DNA from: Luteolibacter sp. Y139
GTDB taxonomy: Bacteria; Verrucomicrobiota; Verrucomicrobiia; Verrucomicrobiales; Akkermansiaceae
Assembly: GCF_038066715.1 (NCBI RefSeq)
Contig: NZ_JBBUKT010000014.1
Coordinates: forward strand, 112,353-176,352
Direction: 5' to 3'
DNA length: 64,000 bases
Part shown: positions 25,419 through 33,525 of the stretch, piece by piece
Layout: every line of letters starts with the position of its first letter
Position numbering within the stretch: position 1 is the stretch's first letter
Translations under genes and position numbers: made by a program
Notes under the pieces: model-generated
Databases searched by the model: none
What the model was told of the DNA's origin: nothing
Seen by the model: only the letters and a program-made list of their open reading frames with translations

Positions 25419-26888
25419 TCATATCCGAACGAGTTTTCCGGATTCCGGGTCAGCTCGATAGGCGCCGCGGATTTTGAGTTCCGCCTTCAGTTCGTAAAAC
25501 CGCGTGGAACCTATGCCACAATCTTCCTTGGCACGCGTCGCCCAATCAGGGATGCCAGCTGCTGGCAGGTAGTCTAACAACGCCTCAGCCGTGTAAGTGG
25601 TTTTCCGGGCTCCTGGCTTCCGACTGCTGGCCATGGTTTCGTCCTCGTGGGTGACGATGCAGGAGGTGATGGGTTTGCCGCGGTGGCTGGGGCCGAGGGT
25701 GACGATGGTGAGGGAGAAGGGCATGGGTTCGCCGCGTTCGAGGTCGCGTTGTTTGGTGACGCGGACGGTGGAGATGCGTTCGCCTTCGGGGCGGAAGATT
25801 TCGATCTCGGTATCGACGGCGGCGCGGAGGCTGGAGTGGCCGCGGGCACCGCGGGCGATGTCCTTGCCGCAGTGGTGGACGATGCAGACGTGGGCGCCGG
25901 AGGCGGCCCTAACAGCATCGATGGCGGCCACGGCGGCGGTCATGTCCCTGCTGGAGTTTTCGTCGCCGCCGGCCATGGCGCGGGCGAGGGTGTCGATGAT
26001 GACGAGGCGGCACGGGAGGCCGGACTTTTCGGCGGCGGCCTTGACGGTTTCGATGAGCTTGGCGGCGTGGTCGGGATCGAGCAGAGAGACGGGTGAGAAG
26101 CAGATGTAGAGCGGGGCGTCTTCGGAGAGGACGCCGGTTTGCTTCATTGCCTGGATGCGCTGGCGGAGGCCGTGGGTGCCTTCGAGTGCGACGTAGACGA
26201 CGGCACCGCGGTCGACTTCGCGCTGTTCCTTCCGCCATGGGCGGCCCATGGCGACGTGGGCGGCGATGTCGAGGACCCAGAAGCTCTTGCCGACATTCGA
26301 CTCGCCGTAGACGACACTGGCGCCGCCTTCCAGGAAGAGGCCCTCGACGAAGTCCCGCGCGGGCTCTTCCGTCTGGATCTCGTGGACGGGCATGAGGCCG
26401 AAGGCGCTCTGGGCGGCGGGAGCGGAGCCCTTGATGGAATGGAGGAGCGCGATGGCTGCGGCGAGGCCGTCCGGGTCGGTGCAATCGCGGATCTTCGCGA
26501 GGGCGAGACGGCAGGTGGCAACCGCCTTCCGGCGAGTGTGGCGGTCGAGGAGTTCGGCCAGATGCCGGGGGAAATGGTGATCCGCATCGACCGCGAATTC
26601 CGCCACTTTTCTCATCTCGCCGGGAATTATGAGGCGTTCAAAGAGTCCGCGGTCGATGAGGTTCTGGCTGAAGATGGTGGCCACAGTGCTGCCGGTGGCG
26701 GTCATCGCGTGATACATCTCGCGGAGGTCGCGCCGGGTGAAGGCGTCCGGCTCGATGGGGTGGCGCTCAAAAAGGGCCTGATGCCGCATGAAGCAGGAGA
26801 GGACGAAAATCTCCGCGAAATAGGATTGTGGGGAAAGGACCTCGTCCGTGGGATACCCGACTGTGGCGAACGGAAAGTTGCTGCGCAT
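25419..26888 (-). CDS. RepA/DnaB-like AAA ATPase (mobile-element helicase type)
   Basis: 489 residues. The N-terminal 120 residues resemble a DnaB helicase N-terminal helical domain (LSCFMRHQALFERH, FTRRDLREMYHAM). The ATPase is of the RepA/AAA_25 type: GASVVYGESNVGKSF (Walker A), GAVVYVALEG, LVIIDTLARAMAGGDEN (Walker B), and HVCIVHHCGKD. The C-terminus forms a winged-helix-like unit (ALLDYLPAAGIPDWATRAK). Such proteins unwind DNA at plasmid, phage or integrative-element origins. No integrase, relaxase or origin is visible here, so it seems an orphan relic or part of an unrecognised element. Confidence 0.82.
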   Translation of the reverse strand: MRSNFPFATVGYPTDEVLSPQSYFAEIFVLSCFMRHQALFERHPIEPDAFTRRDLREMYHAMTATGSTVATIFSQNLIDRGLFERLIIPGEMRKVAEFAVDADHHFPRHLAELLDRHTRRKAVATCRLALAKIRDCTDPDGLAAAIALLHSIKGSAPAAQSAFGLMPVHEIQTEEPARDFVEGLFLEGGASVVYGESNVGKSFWVLDIAAHVAMGRPWRKEQREVDRGAVVYVALEGTHGLRQRIQAMKQTGVLSEDAPLYICFSPVSLLDPDHAAKLIETVKAAAEKSGLPCRLVIIDTLARAMAGGDENSSRDMTAAVAAIDAVRAASGAHVCIVHHCGKDIARGARGHSSLRAAVDTEIEIFRPEGERISTVRVTKQRDLERGEPMPFSLTIVTLGPSHRGKPITSCIVTHEDETMASSRKPGARKTTYTAEALLDYLPAAGIPDWATRAKEDCGIGSTRFYELKAELKIRGAYRADPESGKLVRI

Positions 26889-27037
26889 GGGGTATTAGAT
26901 GATGGATGGCTGGGAGTGAGAAGGTGATCGACTGGCCCCCCTTTGACTCTTTCTGGAAATGCAAGTGCCGGTGGCCGTGAAAAATCCGGCGGCTTTTCCC
27001 ATCGATTCCAAAGGAAGGAATATGCTGCTCTAGCAGG

Positions 27038-28192
27038 GTGAAAATCCCACCCCTCGATGCTGATCTCGATCCTGAGAAATCCTGGCCGATCAAGCCCATC
27101 GTTTCCAAGATCTGCTCCCCTGTCGTCCGGCTTCTGAAGAAAGAGCCCTTCGGCCTCCTGGGGATCTTTTTAACACTCGGATTGTATTGGCATACCGTCC
27201 GGGTGCAGGGTGTCGACAAGGCGAACGAGCAAATCGCGGTGGTCCGCGCCCTTCTCAACGAGAGCATCGGCCGCAGTGAGTCAGGAATGGTCGCCATCAC
27301 AAGGGATCCAATCAAGATCGCGCAGGCCAACTTCGCCTATGGGCTGATCGAAGCCAAAGATCCGAACTCGGTTTCCACGCTCCAGACGAAGAGCATGGTG
27401 CTCCTCGCAAACAAGGACTACGAGGGTGCCCGCTCGGCGGCAGAAGCCACCCTCAAGAAAGACCCTACCAACCTTCTCGGGTTGCAACTTCTGGGCGAGG
27501 CCCAGTCGTTATTCGGGAATCACGAGGCTGCCCTCAACGCCTTTGACAAGATATTGAAACTCCAGCCCAAGACATCCGGCATCAATGCGCTGATCGGCTA
27601 CGAGCTAGTGATTCTGAAACAGTGGGACCGGGCGCTTGACGAATTGTCCGCAGCCCTCCGCCAGTGCCCGAATGAACCCTTGGAGACGGCGCTGAAGGCG
27701 TATGTGCTGGCCCAAAAAGGCGAGAAATCCCGGGCAGAGGCGCTGGCGGCCCAAGTTCTGGACATGAAGACTTCAGATCAGCTCTCCTATTTCTACGTCG
27801 GCCTCACTGCCGACAAAATCGAAAACAATGCACAAATGCTGAAAGGGTTCCTAGCGGCCAGCAATGCCGGGAGGGAAGGTGCCAACATCGACGCCTGCCT
27901 TGGGACTGCGTATCTGCGCAACAGCAACTACAGGGAGGCACTTCCCCTTCTCCTCCGATCCTTGGAGAACCTTCCTGATGAACCCACCACGCTGTTGAAC
28001 TTGTCGGAGTGCTATCGCCGGTCAGGAGATTTCGCAAACCACGCCAAAATCCGGGCACGGCTGGCCGTCATCGACCGGATGCACTACGAGCTTCCCCGCG
28101 TGCGCCCGGCGAGGAATGGCTCCAAGTGGGACTCGCCGACGGAGGAGTTCCACGAAATCTGGGCGGATCCGCCTGCGATGAAAGCGAAGTGA
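27038..28192 (+). CDS. Membrane-anchored TPR protein
   Basis: 384 residues from a GTG start at 27038. A hydrophobic segment (FGLLGIFLTLGLYWHTVRV, residues about 40-58) anchors the protein. The remainder is made of TPR-like helix pairs, for instance LLANKDYEGARSAAEATLKK, EAQSLFGNHEAALNAFDKIL and LRNSNYREALPLLLRSLENL. A tiny ATG-CTG-CTC-TAG reading frame with a strong GGAAGG site ends five bases upstream of the GTG, hinting at coupling. The gene ends shortly before thymidylate kinase. Partner unknown. Confidence 0.75.
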   Translation: MKIPPLDADLDPEKSWPIKPIVSKICSPVVRLLKKEPFGLLGIFLTLGLYWHTVRVQGVDKANEQIAVVRALLNESIGRSESGMVAITRDPIKIAQANFAYGLIEAKDPNSVSTLQTKSMVLLANKDYEGARSAAEATLKKDPTNLLGLQLLGEAQSLFGNHEAALNAFDKILKLQPKTSGINALIGYELVILKQWDRALDELSAALRQCPNEPLETALKAYVLAQKGEKSRAEALAAQVLDMKTSDQLSYFYVGLTADKIENNAQMLKGFLAASNAGREGANIDACLGTAYLRNSNYREALPLLLRSLENLPDEPTTLLNLSECYRRSGDFANHAKIRARLAVIDRMHYELPRVRPARNGSKWDSPTEEFHEIWADPPAMKAK

Positions 28193-28300
28193 CCCTTCCC
28201 CTGCTCTGGCGAAGCGCTCTTTTTCCGGAAACCCTCGGGACCCTGGGCCGATCGCCCTTGCCCTGTTCGGTTTGGTTTGGGAGCGTCCGGCTTCCTCCGA

Positions 28301-28900
28301 ATGACTCCTCCCCACGGCCTTTTCATCGTTCTCGAAGGTATCGACGGCACTGGCAAATCGACGCAGTCGCGGCAGTTGGCCGAGTGGTTTCGCGATCAGG
28401 GGCGGGAGGTGATCGCAAGCCGGGAGCCGACGGATGGCCCGTGGGGGGCGAAGATCCGGGCGACGGCGGCGACGGGACGGCTGTCGCCAGAGGAGGAACT
28501 GGAGTATTTCCTGAAGGACCGGCGGGAGCACGTGGAGCAACTGATCGCTCCGGCGCTGGCGGCGGGGAAAGTGGTGATTCTGGACCGGTATTACTTTTCG
28601 ACGATGGCCTATCAGGGTTCGCGCGGGGTGGATCCGGGGGAGATCCGGCGGCAGAATGAGGCATTCGCGCCGGTGCCGGATTTGCTGTTCATCCTGGATC
28701 TGGATGTCGATACGGCGCTGTCGCGGATCGGTGGGCGCGGGGATACGGCGAACGAGTTCGAGAAGCACGAGTCGCTGACGAAGTGCCGGGAGATTTTCCT
28801 GGGGCTGGCGGGAGAGCCGTTCGTGCATGTGATCTCCAGTGGAGACGGGCCGGAGGTGGTGCAGGAGCGGTTGAGGGAGATTGTGGCGGGGGTGGTTTGA
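28301..28900 (+). CDS. tmk: Thymidylate kinase
   Basis: 199 residues from the ATG at 28301 (MTPPHGLFIVLEG). The P-loop EGIDGTGKSTQ is at about residues 13-23, followed by REPTDGPWGAKIR (the DR/EPT motif), DRYYFSTMAYQG and the LID-like stretch ending in FEKHE. It converts dTMP to dTDP using ATP in DNA precursor synthesis, in the cytoplasm. The length fits the family. An upstream frame start at 28277 is possible but adds residues with no counterpart. About 100 bases separate it from the TPR gene. Confidence 0.95.
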   Translation: MTPPHGLFIVLEGIDGTGKSTQSRQLAEWFRDQGREVIASREPTDGPWGAKIRATAATGRLSPEEELEYFLKDRREHVEQLIAPALAAGKVVILDRYYFSTMAYQGSRGVDPGEIRRQNEAFAPVPDLLFILDLDVDTALSRIGGRGDTANEFEKHESLTKCREIFLGLAGEPFVHVISSGDGPEVVQERLREIVAGVV

Positions 28901-29008
28901 GTTCGCGTGGGGTCTTGGAAGGCGGGGACTTTGCCTTACTCAGGGAGGGATAGTGCCGTGCCGAAGGGAAATCGCGTCTTGGATCGCCGGTACGGTCCTC
29001 ACCCAGCC

Positions 29009-29027
29009 GGAAGGGCGCAGCCCTTCC
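29009..29027. repeat. Short hairpin
   Basis: GGAAGGGC-GCA-GCCCTTCC, a perfect 8-bp stem with a 3-nt loop, between thymidylate kinase and the convergent pilin-like gene. It resembles the palindromes of the other arrays and could terminate transcription from either side. Confidence 0.5.
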
Positions 29028-29119
29028 GCTACGAATGACTCCAAGCAATGAAAAGCCGGAGGCGGTGTGAACCGGCTCCGGCTGATTTTGGGTAGAATGG
29101 CTGGCGTGGAGGCGGGCTG

Positions 29120-29785
29120 TTACTTGCCCTGCGCTTCGCGCTCGTCTTCGGTCATGAGCCAGACGGACTGGCCACCCTTGAACTCCTTGTCGACGTCGAG
29201 GGCGCGGGCGGAGCCATCGAGCAGGAGGCCGGCGGCCTTGCCGTTGTAGCGGTCCTTGTCCGGGGTGCTGTTGCTGTCGATGATCGCTTCAGGGTTCTTC
29301 TTGGGGCCATCGGCGAGGACGAGGATGCGGGCCGGCTCCTTGAAGTTGGCCAAGCGCTTCGGGCCATCGCTGTCAGCGCCGCCGCCGCCTTCGACTGCCT
29401 CGGTGCGGCCGACGACGTGGGCATTCCAGCCGTAGGAGAGGTTGGGATTGGACGGGCCCGGCTTGAACTCGTCGTGCCCGGGGCTGTGGAACATCTCATA
29501 CTCGCTCTCATTCCGCGGGTCCTTCATCAGCTGGCCCCACCAGAAGAGGTCCTGGCCGGAATCCTTCCAGACCGGGAGCTGGCCGGCATTGTCCTGGGTG
29601 TAGGCCTGGACGCGCACGCCGAGGTCGCGGACCTTGGTCGAGCTGGCGGTCATCTTGCTCTTGGCCATCGCGTTCCGGGTCAGCGCGAAGACCATCGCGG
29701 CCAGACAGATTACGATCACGATACAGACCATCAACTCCACCAGGGTGAAGCCCTTTGCCCTTTTTCCGAACGTTGGTTTTTTCAT
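29120..29785 (-). CDS. Type II secretion/pilin-like protein, DUF1559-type tail
   Basis: 221 residues from the ATG at 29785 (MKKPTFGKRAKG). The prepilin signature is G-FTLVELMVCIVIVICLAAM: cleavage after Gly and Glu at position +5. A globular domain with an aromatic centre (DLFWWGQLMKDPRNESEYEM) follows. The end has GKAAGLLLDGSARALDVD, resembling the H-x9-DG segment of DUF1559 pseudopilins that are very numerous in Planctomycetes and Verrucomicrobia. It would be processed by a prepilin peptidase not in this window, perhaps using the ATPase set at 51337-54713. Confidence 0.85.
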   Translation of the reverse strand: MKKPTFGKRAKGFTLVELMVCIVIVICLAAMVFALTRNAMAKSKMTASSTKVRDLGVRVQAYTQDNAGQLPVWKDSGQDLFWWGQLMKDPRNESEYEMFHSPGHDEFKPGPSNPNLSYGWNAHVVGRTEAVEGGGGADSDGPKRLANFKEPARILVLADGPKKNPEAIIDSNSTPDKDRYNGKAAGLLLDGSARALDVDKEFKGGQSVWLMTEDEREAQGK

Positions 29786-29887
29786 GTGATTGGATCTTCG
29801 GGAGAAAACTGGACTCGGGCGCACGGCAACGTGACGCGACGCCTCCCACGAAAGGCAACACGTCCGGGCCGGGATTCAAACCCGAAA

Positions 29888-29969
29888 TCCGGGCTTCCGT
29901 GGATTATCCGCGGAAAAAGGGCTTTCCGTTATCCCTGCCGACGAATTGAGACCGCGGATTACGCGGATA
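29888..29969. repeat. CCGCGGAT-type repeat with hairpins
   Basis: TCCGTGGAT and ATCCGCGGA at 29896-29914 pair with one wobble, and ACCGCGGATTACGCGGATA follows at 29951. The same sequence family is at 44695-44721 and inverted at 3090. It occupies part of the gap between two convergent or tandem minus-strand genes. Confidence 0.5.
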
Positions 29970-30036
29970 GAACCGATCCTGAAGAGATCAGGACCCGGGC
30001 ATTTGGAATCCGACTGTTATCCGGCCCGGCGGCGGC

Positions 30037-30756
30037 TCACCAGCCGACGACCAAAGGCGGCACGACGATTTTGACGGGTGCGCCGCGCTTTTGCTCACTT
30101 TCCTCGAGCGAGGTTACCAAGCCGTTTTCGAATTCGACCACGGTCTTGCTCTTCTCCTCCTGGCTCACATAGGAGAGCTGGCGGTAGGTTTGGCCGGAGA
30201 CGGGGTCGCGGAGGTAATTGTAGTGATTGACCTGCTCGACCTCGATGTATTCCCAGCGGCCGGTCTGGCCTTTTTCGGTCTGTTTGACGGAGGTCTTGGT
30301 CGGGGTGCCGCGGGCGCGGGAGACCTCGTCGGAGGTCATGCCGATCGCGACCTGTTTCTCGGCGATGAGGGTCTCCACCTCGACCTGGCGGTCGTGGAGT
30401 TTCTTGAGATTTTCGACGAAATTCGGGTCCTTCGCGCTAAAGGCGTGCGGTCCGACCCAGCCGGAAATGCCGTTCTTTTCGCCCTGGCCGCGGACCTTGT
30501 AGGCCTTGTCGGTCATGGCCTCGAGGATGACGACCTGGTCGGCCTTGAGGATGCCGAGCTTGTTCTTGCCGTTCTTGTCAGTGAAGACGGCGGCGTCCTT
30601 CTCCACCTTCAGCTCGATGGGGTCCTTCACCAGTTCCGCGAGGTGGACGACGTCCGGCTCGCGATCGAGCAGGGATTTCCGCTCGACGCGTTTGACCTGG
30701 GCCGAAACGGGAAGGAGCAGCGACAGCAGGAGAGCGGAAACCAAGGCGGTTTTCAT
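30037..30756 (-). CDS. Secreted SH3-like domain protein
   Basis: 239 residues with a signal peptide (ALVSALLLSLLLPVSAQ). Residues about 45-110 look like a bacterial SH3-type barrel (ELKVEKDAAVFTDKNGKNKL, VVILEAMTDKAYKV, GISGWVGPHAF). A SmpA/OmlA-like element follows (VAIGMTSDEVSRARGTPTKT), then strands including VVEFENGLVTSLEE. SH3-like domains of this type bind peptidoglycan or peptides in the envelope. No operon partner is seen. The family assignment is moderate. Confidence 0.7.
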   Translation of the reverse strand: MKTALVSALLLSLLLPVSAQVKRVERKSLLDREPDVVHLAELVKDPIELKVEKDAAVFTDKNGKNKLGILKADQVVILEAMTDKAYKVRGQGEKNGISGWVGPHAFSAKDPNFVENLKKLHDRQVEVETLIAEKQVAIGMTSDEVSRARGTPTKTSVKQTEKGQTGRWEYIEVEQVNHYNYLRDPVSGQTYRQLSYVSQEEKSKTVVEFENGLVTSLEESEQKRGAPVKIVVPPLVVGW

Positions 30757-30913
30757 GGGAGCAGAATAGCGTGTCCGTTGAGGAAAGAAAATTCCTCGTT
30801 TGGTGGACGAGAGAGAGCGGCCGGGTATTCAGGAAATCTTCGGAGAGGTGGACGGTTTTGAAGGTTGTGACGGAGATAGGGTGCGGTTGGCCCCGGCTGT
30901 CGAATACCGATAC

Positions 30914-30925
30914 TGCAAAATGCAA
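30914..30925 (+). promoter_or_regulatory. TGCAAAATGCAA motif upstream of kaiC operon
   Basis: The exact 12-bp word, in the context CTGCAAAATGCAACAC, lies 129 bases before the kaiC ATG. It is shared with the region upstream of the flavoprotein operon (23724). The 298-bp gap 30757-31054 otherwise holds an AATTCCTC/GAGGAA inverted repeat near 30780. Confidence 0.45.
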
Positions 30926-31054
30926 CACGAAGCGAACCGCGGAGGCTAACAGGACTTCTGCAATCCCTTCAGCGGCAAGGGTTGAAGGAACGATAGCGGT
31001 TTGGCTTGCGACGTGCGATTCAGCGGACCCAAATCGAACTCCCACTTTCGAACC

Positions 31055-32803
31055 ATGCCCCGCAAAACCTCCTCCGCTAACGATGATCTCGTGACCATTC
31101 CCAAGGCTGCCACCGGCATCAAAGGACTGGACGACATCACGGGTGGCGGATTGCCGGCCGGCCGCCCTACCCTGCTTTCGGGCACGGCAGGTGCCGGGAA
31201 GACCCTCTTCGCCACGGAATTCCTCGTGCGTGGAGCGCTTGAGTTCAACGAACCGGGTGTCTTCATGATGTTCGAGGAGAATGCCGAGGAGCTGGCGGCC
31301 AACGTCCGCTCGCTTGGCTTCGATCTGAACAAGCTCTCCGCGCAGAAGAAGATCATCCTGGATCATGTGCGGATCGAACGGAGCGAGATCGAAGAGACCG
31401 GCCAGTATGACCTTGAGGGCCTATTTATTCGCTTGGGCCACGCGATCGACAGCATCAAGGCGAAGCGGGTGGTGCTGGACACGATCGAGGCACTGTTCGC
31501 GGGACTGCCGGACCATGCGATCCTGCGGGCTGAATTGAGGCGGCTCTTCCGCTGGCTGAAGGACCGCGGGGTCACCGCGCTGATCACAGGCGAGAAGGTG
31601 GATGCCAGCATCACGCGCTTCGGCCTGGAGGAATACGTGGCCGACTGCGTGATCACTCTGGATCACCGGGTGGATGGCCAGATTTCAACGCGACGGCTGC
31701 GAGTGGTGAAGTACCGCGGGTCCTCGCACGGGACGAACGAGTATCCATTCCTGATCGGCGAGACCGGGATCTCGGTGCTGCCCATTACTTCGCTGAAGCT
31801 TGACCACCAGGTGTCCAAGGAGCGGCTGTCCACCGGCATCCTGCCGCTGGATGAGATGCTCGGTGGCAAAGGCATCTTCCGCGGCACCAGCATGCTGGTG
31901 TCCGGCTCCCCGGGAACCGGGAAGAGCAGCATCAGCGCGAGCTTTGTGAATGCGGCCTGCCAGCGCGGAGAGAGAGCGCTGCTCTTCGCCTACGAAGAAT
32001 CTGCCGACCAGATCATTCGCAACATGGGCTCGATCGGCATGGATCTCGCAAAATGGGTGAAGAAGGGACTGCTGCAGATCCATTCGTCCCGCCCCACGCT
32101 CCAAGGACTGGAGCAGCATCTGGTGATGATGCATGATACGGTGACCGCCTTCAAACCGTCAGTGGTAGCGGTGGATCCGATCAGCAATCTCACGCTGGAC
32201 CGGGACGAGTCGGCAGTGAAGCCGACCTTGATGCGCCTGATCGATTTCCTCAAGCAGCAGCACATCACGGCGGTCTTCACCAGCCTGACCCACGGGGCGA
32301 CGGCTATCTCCGCGAGCGAAGACTCGGAAGTGGGAGTATCCTCGCTGATGGACGTGTGGCTGCTGCTCAGAAACCATGAGCTGAACGGCGAGCGCAATCG
32401 AACCCTCTTCGTGCTCAAGGCACGCGGGATGTCCCACTCCAACCAAATCCGGGAATTCGTCCTTGCGGATAACGGCATCGATCTGGTGGACGTGTATCTC
32501 GGAGAGGACGGCGTGCTCACGGGAACCTCAAGGGTCACACAGGAAGCGCGCGAAATGGCAGCGCAACAGGTCTACCGGCAAGAGTATGAGCGGAAGATGC
32601 GGCGCTTCGCGGCAAACCGGAAGGCGATCGAGCTCCAGATCTCGATGCTCCAGTCACAAGCGGAAGCGGAGGTCGCGGAAATGGAATTCGAGATGTCGCA
32701 GGAATCGTCGCGCGAGGACGCGGCGAAGTTGAACTACGATGCCCTTTCCAAACGGCGCGGTGGCAACAAGGCTGGCAACGGCCGCAACAATCAGAAGGCA
32801 TGA
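31055..32803 (+). CDS. kaiC: KaiC-like double-domain ATPase
   Basis: 582 residues from the ATG at 31055. It has two RecA-like domains. The first has [20 protein letters not shown] and Walker A GTAGAGKT (43-50), with MFEEN as the catalytic Glu pair. The second has [19 protein letters not shown], Walker [10 protein letters not shown] and FAYEES. The phosphorylation-loop region in the second domain reads [12 protein letters not shown], so two adjacent serines occupy the place of the S/T pair in cyanobacterial KaiC. The C-terminus is a 60-residue coiled coil. KaiC hexamers hydrolyse ATP and autophosphorylate. The stop overlaps the kaiB start (ATGA). Confidence 0.92.
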   Translation: MPRKTSSANDDLVTIPKAATGIKGLDDITGGGLPAGRPTLLSGTAGAGKTLFATEFLVRGALEFNEPGVFMMFEENAEELAANVRSLGFDLNKLSAQKKIILDHVRIERSEIEETGQYDLEGLFIRLGHAIDSIKAKRVVLDTIEALFAGLPDHAILRAELRRLFRWLKDRGVTALITGEKVDASITRFGLEEYVADCVITLDHRVDGQISTRRLRVVKYRGSSHGTNEYPFLIGETGISVLPITSLKLDHQVSKERLSTGILPLDEMLGGKGIFRGTSMLVSGSPGTGKSSISASFVNAACQRGERALLFAYEESADQIIRNMGSIGMDLAKWVKKGLLQIHSSRPTLQGLEQHLVMMHDTVTAFKPSVVAVDPISNLTLDRDESAVKPTLMRLIDFLKQQHITAVFTSLTHGATAISASEDSEVGVSSLMDVWLLLRNHELNGERNRTLFVLKARGMSHSNQIREFVLADNGIDLVDVYLGEDGVLTGTSRVTQEAREMAAQQVYRQEYERKMRRFAANRKAIELQISMLQSQAEAEVAEMEFEMSQESSREDAAKLNYDALSKRRGGNKAGNGRNNQKA

Positions 32804-33129
32804 AGGATCTGAAGAAAACCAAGGCCGGAAAACCCGGCAACGCGACGGTTCCCGCATTTCAACTGAGGCTCTATGTCGCGGGAAAGACGGAGAAATCCCT
32901 GACGGCTCTGAACAACCTGAAACGAATCTGTGAGACGCACCTAGCCGGACAGTATCAGATCGAGCTGATCGATTTATTGCTGACGCCACAGCTCGCGGCG
33001 GGCGATCAGATCCTGGCCGTGCCCACGCTGGTGCGGCGACTGCCTGAACCGATCAAGAAGATCATCGGCGACCTCTCCAATGAAGAGCGGGTGCTGGTGG
33101 GTCTCGATGTCCAACCCCTGCGGGATTGA
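32800..33129 (+). CDS. kaiB: KaiB-domain protein, first paralogue
   Basis: 109 residues. The thioredoxin-like KaiB domain starts at [20 protein letters not shown] and continues to [20 protein letters not shown], then [11 protein letters not shown]. These match cyanobacterial KaiB closely, including the cis-proline region ([10 protein letters not shown]) and the GDLS motif. An N-terminal Lys-rich extension of about 18 residues is added. KaiB binds phosphorylated KaiC and slows it. Translation is coupled to kaiC by a four-base overlap. Confidence 0.93.
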   Translation: MKDLKKTKAGKPGNATVPAFQLRLYVAGKTEKSLTALNNLKRICETHLAGQYQIELIDLLLTPQLAAGDQILAVPTLVRRLPEPIKKIIGDLSNEERVLVGLDVQPLRD

Positions 33130-33134
33130 ATCCC

Positions 33135-33500
33135 ATGAACGACATCCCAGCGCCGGGTGATTCCCTCGAATCCTTCGAGGAAGCGGCGCGGGAGCGAGCC
33201 GAGGTTCGCTTTCTCTTCCGCCTCTACGTTGCAGGCTCCACCGTGCAATCCAACCGCGCGATCGTGAACACGCGGCGGATTTGCGAAGGGCATCTGGAAG
33301 GCCGCTATCATCTGGAGGTAGTGGATATCTGCCTGCATCCCGAATTGGCGCGCATCGAGCAGATCATCGCCGCGCCGACCTTGATCAAACGGGAGCCGCT
33401 GCCGGTGCGGAGATTCGTCGGTGACATGTCACGCACCGACCGGCTGCTTGCAGGTTTGGGTTTGCCTGAAGCTCCTGAAGTGCGACCGGTAACACCCTAA
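33135..33500 (+). CDS. KaiB-domain protein, divergent second paralogue
   Basis: 121 residues from the ATG at 33135; the frame also has a TTG at 33126 overlapping the previous stop. It has the KaiB-like core FLFRLYVAGSTVQSNRAIVN, IIAAPTLIKREPLPVRRFVG and DMSRTDRLLAGLGL. The GDLS motif reads GDMS. The N-terminus is acidic and the C-terminus has a Pro-rich tail. It is clearly different from the first copy (roughly half identical by eye), suggesting a separate partner or regulatory role rather than a recent duplication. Confidence 0.9.
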   Translation: MNDIPAPGDSLESFEEAARERAEVRFLFRLYVAGSTVQSNRAIVNTRRICEGHLEGRYHLEVVDICLHPELARIEQIIAAPTLIKREPLPVRRFVGDMSRTDRLLAGLGLPEAPEVRPVTP

Positions 33501-33525
33501 TCCCATTTTCACTCCACTCGTTTCC

